Both the position numbers and the translations under genes were made by a program. From Streptococcus panodentis (GTDB lineage Bacteria; Bacillota; Bacilli; Lactobacillales; Streptococcaceae): a stretch of DNA of 55,802 nt. Under the pieces are notes generated by a model, which saw nothing but the letters and a program-made list of their open reading frames with translations, made no database searches and was not told the origin of the DNA. The stretch spans positions 1 to 55,802 of the forward strand of contig NZ_QFAY01000012.1 in the NCBI RefSeq assembly GCF_017884005.1, written 5' to 3'. Below, one piece after another: positions 53,315 to 55,802 of the stretch (position 1 is its first letter; each line of letters begins with the position of its first letter).

Positions 53315-54067
53315 CTATCTTATCCAGCGCAATGCCCTTCTCAACTCTGCAGAGCCATTTTCCAGAAAGCAGCGGCCATGGGCTAAGATGATTTTCTCCG
53401 ATTGCCAAGCCAGCAGCTTCTCCAAGCATTCTTTGGCCTGCCTTTGGTGACCGATAAAAGTCATGCGGTAGTCAATGGGCGTTTGGCCATCGGGCGCTGC
53501 AATGCGGGCTAGTTTGTAAGCCTTTCTGCGCAGCCAGCTTGGAAAATGCTCGGTCTCGAAATTCTCAATCAGGTCTGTCAAAATCAGAGTTTGGCTGGCC
53601 TTGTGAAAAAAGACAGCCTCCTCGATAAAAGCACTCCCCTTGAAAATCAGCTGGTCAATCTGGCCTGCCCAAGCTTCTGGCGTCTTGTCCGTCAGCTGGT
53701 CATCAAAGGCTACTGGGATTTTCTGCTTGGCTGCCCGCTGCTCAACTCCTGGACTGGACCAGGCAATGGCCTCTGGATAGCGCTTCTTCCAGTCGGCTAT
53801 GTAGGCATAGTGAATCTTATTGGGTGAGATCAGATGAGCGACTGGTCCCAAAGCATCCAGCTGATTATACAGCACTTCATTGGGCGCAATCGGCGAATGG
53901 CACCAGAGCTGACTATTTGCCAGCTTGATAACGGTCATGCGGGTGGAAAATGGCAGAACGGTCACCACCGCATCCATCTCAATCAGATCGCCATCCACGA
54001 TCCAGATATTCTCAGCAATAGGCTTCAGCTTATAAAGCGGTTCATAGACAGGAATAGGTCTTTTCAT
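53315..54067 (-). CDS. DUF4336 protein, metallo-beta-lactamase-like fold
   Basis: A 250-aa protein of the DUF4336 family, related in fold to metallo-beta-lactamases but without the full HxHxDH motif. Typical stretches are YKLKPIAENIWIVDGD, STRMTVIKLANSQLWCHSPI, LISPNKIHYAYIADWKKRYP and the late HGRCFLENG. HSPI, NKIHY and AHGR give three conserved His that could hold a metal. Function unknown. It follows the glycosyltransferase gene by one base, so the two are co-transcribed. Confidence 0.85.
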   Translation of the reverse strand: MKRPIPVYEPLYKLKPIAENIWIVDGDLIEMDAVVTVLPFSTRMTVIKLANSQLWCHSPIAPNEVLYNQLDALGPVAHLISPNKIHYAYIADWKKRYPEAIAWSSPGVEQRAAKQKIPVAFDDQLTDKTPEAWAGQIDQLIFKGSAFIEEAVFFHKASQTLILTDLIENFETEHFPSWLRRKAYKLARIAAPDGQTPIDYRMTFIGHQRQAKECLEKLLAWQSEKIILAHGRCFLENGSAELRRALRWIR

Positions 54068-54068
54068 C

Positions 54069-55613
54069 TCAGCAGCTCCTTTCTGAGCGTTTTTTTCCAG
54101 ACCAAAAGCGAAATTTCCCCAGAGCTTGCGGGTACTGGGTCAAGCCTACAGCAGACAAAATCAAAATCTGCGGCAGAAACTGGATGAGATAGCGGGTCTT
54201 GCCCCCCTCGAAAATCTGCAGGAAAAGCAGCCCGCCAAAGACGGCTAGGATGAGAAAGTTCAAATGGTCATTCGGCCGGTATTTCCAAAGGGAAAAGACT
54301 AGGCCCAAGGCCATGACAATCCAGACAGCCTGCTTCAGCAAGGAATAATAGACATAGCTGCCCTTGTCCGTATTGAGAAAGAAGTCTCGGACAAACTGAG
54401 CGAAAACATTGTCCTTGGTTGCCGGGTACAGCGGCGAAATATAGGGGGTCTTCTCATTTTCGACACTGCGGTAGAGCCAGCCCAAATTGCCTTCTGCCAC
54501 GGTTAAAGACTGCTTGTAGTAAAGATGATAAAGAAAGGTCAGCGGTGTATACTCCTTGAGTCGGCGCTTGATTTCTTTGACAACATTCTCCGTCGCAAAC
54601 ATGCCGTTATTGTAGTCATCGCGCTTATCCGGCTCGATATACTGCAGGAGTCCTTCCTTCATGTCCTCCTGATTGTGACCGATAAAGGTCAGGCCAAGAT
54701 TGATAAAAAGCAAGGGTCCCTTTGCCAAGCCCTTTCCTTCCACCAGCGGCACTTCTGTCTGATGGCTGACACCATAGGACAGAGGAGCATAGCTGACAGC
54801 GAAACTCAGGGAAAAAGCAGCCAAGACCAGCAAGAATTTCTTCCAATTTCTTTTAAAAAAGAGAATACCGAAGGCGGCAAGAACCAGAATAATCACCGTC
54901 GGCCGCAGCAAGAAGGCCAGGCTGGTCACCATGCCCAGCAGGAGGATTCTGACAAGCAGCCGGCGGGGAGATTCATCTTCCTTCAGCAGCCCCAGCACCA
55001 GAAAAATCTGTAAAGCAATCAGGGGCAAGGGCGGAATATCCGTATACATGGATAGGTAATATGGGGAAAAGCCCACCAAGAGAATATAGAGGGCAAAGAC
55101 CGCATCGGCCGTCTGCTGAGAGAAATACTTCTGACTGCCCTTGTAGAGGATGAGAGCCGTAATATTGGCATAAAAAAGATTGAGCCCCTGCATGATCCAG
55201 AGAGCGGTATCGCCGAAAAGATTGAAAAACAAGCGCTCGTAGAGAAAGAGCGGGATGTTGTTAGGATTGCGGGTCAGATAGCTGGAGATGGAGGATTCTT
55301 TCAGATACTTGAAAGCTCCGGTGAACACAACAGCCGCATCCCGGCGAATCAGCAGCTCAGCCGACAGCAAGACGATAATCTGAAAGATCAGAACCGCCGC
55401 CATCAGAAGAAATTTATGCCGTATGACCTCCCGGTAGCACCTTTGCAGATGAAGCCGACAGCGATAGGCCAGATAAGCCAGACCGGCAAAGAGCAGCAAA
55501 GCCAGACTGCTCAGGCTGTTCATATGCCAAACAGCCATCAAAAACCAATGGATGGCAATGACCAGCATGAACTTTTGCAGGATCGAAAAGGACAGATGAT
55601 AAAACTTAGACAT
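54069..55613 (-). CDS. Multi-pass membrane glycosyltransferase-like protein (GT-C type)
   Basis: A 514-aa integral membrane protein with about 11-13 helices. The first large extracellular loop carries RRDAAVVFTGAFKYL, RNPNNIPLFLYERLFFNLFG and YLSMYTDIPPLPLIALQIFL. The Asp/Glu pattern and arrangement resemble GT39/ArnT/PMT-type transferases that use lipid-linked sugars. I do not find a close named relative with certainty. The family sometimes accompanies exosortase-like XrtG systems, but no XrtG is in the window. The ATG at 55613 lies 6 nt after TATAAT, with no Shine-Dalgarno, so it is likely leaderless. It precedes the DUF4336 gene. Confidence 0.8.
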   Translation of the reverse strand: MSKFYHLSFSILQKFMLVIAIHWFLMAVWHMNSLSSLALLLFAGLAYLAYRCRLHLQRCYREVIRHKFLLMAAVLIFQIIVLLSAELLIRRDAAVVFTGAFKYLKESSISSYLTRNPNNIPLFLYERLFFNLFGDTALWIMQGLNLFYANITALILYKGSQKYFSQQTADAVFALYILLVGFSPYYLSMYTDIPPLPLIALQIFLVLGLLKEDESPRRLLVRILLLGMVTSLAFLLRPTVIILVLAAFGILFFKRNWKKFLLVLAAFSLSFAVSYAPLSYGVSHQTEVPLVEGKGLAKGPLLFINLGLTFIGHNQEDMKEGLLQYIEPDKRDDYNNGMFATENVVKEIKRRLKEYTPLTFLYHLYYKQSLTVAEGNLGWLYRSVENEKTPYISPLYPATKDNVFAQFVRDFFLNTDKGSYVYYSLLKQAVWIVMALGLVFSLWKYRPNDHLNFLILAVFGGLLFLQIFEGGKTRYLIQFLPQILILSAVGLTQYPQALGKFRFWSGKKRSERSC

Positions 55614-55628
55614 AGCCCTATTATACCA
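55613..55628 (-). promoter_or_regulatory. Glycosyltransferase extended -10, predicted leaderless start
   Basis: The minus strand reads TGG TATAAT AGGGCT ATG. The -10 is 55620-55625. +1 coincides with the A of the ATG. The same AGGGCTATG stretch follows the -10 of coaB. A weak -35 TAGATA is 17 nt upstream (55643-55648). Confidence 0.65.
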
Positions 55629-55719
55629 AAAAGAAGGCTATTTATCTATTTCCAAAAGCAAAAGCCACAGTCTCCGTAACTGTCTTCAAGCACATCAGCT
55701 CCAGCAGCCTGAGGGAGTA

Positions 55720-55802
55720 AAAAGGTTCGGGGAACCTTTTTAGCCCGAGCCTGGAAATGCGTAAGCGAGGAAGGTTCGGGGAACCTTTTTAGCCCGAGCC
55801 TG
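55720..55802. repeat. 49-bp tandem repeat with terminator-like hairpin, cut by the window end
   Basis: Unit 1 is 55722-55770 and unit 2 starts at 55771. Each begins AAGGTTCGGGGAACCTTTTT, a stem AAGGTTC/GAACCTT with a GGG loop and T-run (10 bp in unit 1), followed by AGCCCGAGCCTG. The second unit is identical as far as it can be read. More units may follow outside the window. Repeated terminators on the plus strand are one reading. No gene is seen in 55629-55802. Confidence 0.75.

Overview
The window is chromosomal DNA of a Gram-positive, low-to-mid GC coccus and almost certainly a viridans-type Streptococcus. The evidence is the gene set and gene order: gyrA-srtA with divergent ldh, parE and parC with ilvE, divergent plsY/parE, ung-mutX-pyrC, relQ-nadK-rluD, prs-nifS-DUF1831-rex, coaB-coaC-ECF transporter, an LPXTG-anchored 5'-nucleotidase, and a MutY without an iron-sulfur cluster. 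Protein sequences look closest to the Sanguinis/Mitis side of the genus (inference from memory, no search was run). The gyrA and parC quinolone-resistance positions carry the usual wild-type residues.

Layout. 1-278: hairpins and a 63-bp tandem repeat. 279-5223 (minus): sugar kinase, acetyltransferase and LicT-type antiterminator; rnhB and rbgA; a membrane protein; a stand-alone ATP-cone protein. 5224-9279: a TraX-like membrane protein, dapA, asd, then a repeat-filled gap. 9280-14358 (minus): a frameshifted GNAT gene, AlkD-like protein, lipoprotein, PAT-like acetyltransferase, YdeI-like protein, membrane protein, fhs. 14582-18763 (plus): pantothenate-to-CoA genes with a transporter, phosphoglucomutase and a thioredoxin-like protein. 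18813-23624 (minus): mutY, pta, rluD-type synthase, nadK, relQ. 23720-28624 (plus): CYTH protein, prs, cysteine desulfurase, two small conserved proteins, rex, a glutamine amidotransferase. 28621-32639 (minus): radC, srtA, gyrA. 32838-33824: ldh, followed by a decayed NUDIX gene. 34467-36242: tRNA-Arg, rpsA, tRNA-Gln and tRNA-Tyr (minus). 36293-47462 (minus): DUF2969, ilvE, parC, an accessory island, parE. 47672-55613: plsY, nucleotidase, pyrC-mutX-ung, DUF4336 protein and a large membrane glycosyltransferase. The window ends in a 49-bp hairpin-bearing tandem repeat.

The main accessory region is the roughly 5-kb insertion between parE and parC. It holds a two-gene type II restriction-modification system directly behind parE. 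After that comes a tight four-gene operon: a DUF6261-like helical protein, a class III Fic AMP-transferase, a GNAT acetyltransferase and an ANT(6)-like nucleotidyltransferase. Three of those four are enzyme families that also occur as toxins or antibiotic modifiers, and the operon is flanked by unusual inverted repeats, so it is the best candidate here for an undescribed system.

Regulatory signals worth noting are a 15/15 CodY box above ilvE, a com-box-like sequence before radC, a cre/Rex-like palindrome before ldh, and four genes (coaB, mutY, plsY, the terminal glycosyltransferase) whose -10 box lies exactly 6 nt before the ATG, which predicts leaderless mRNAs.
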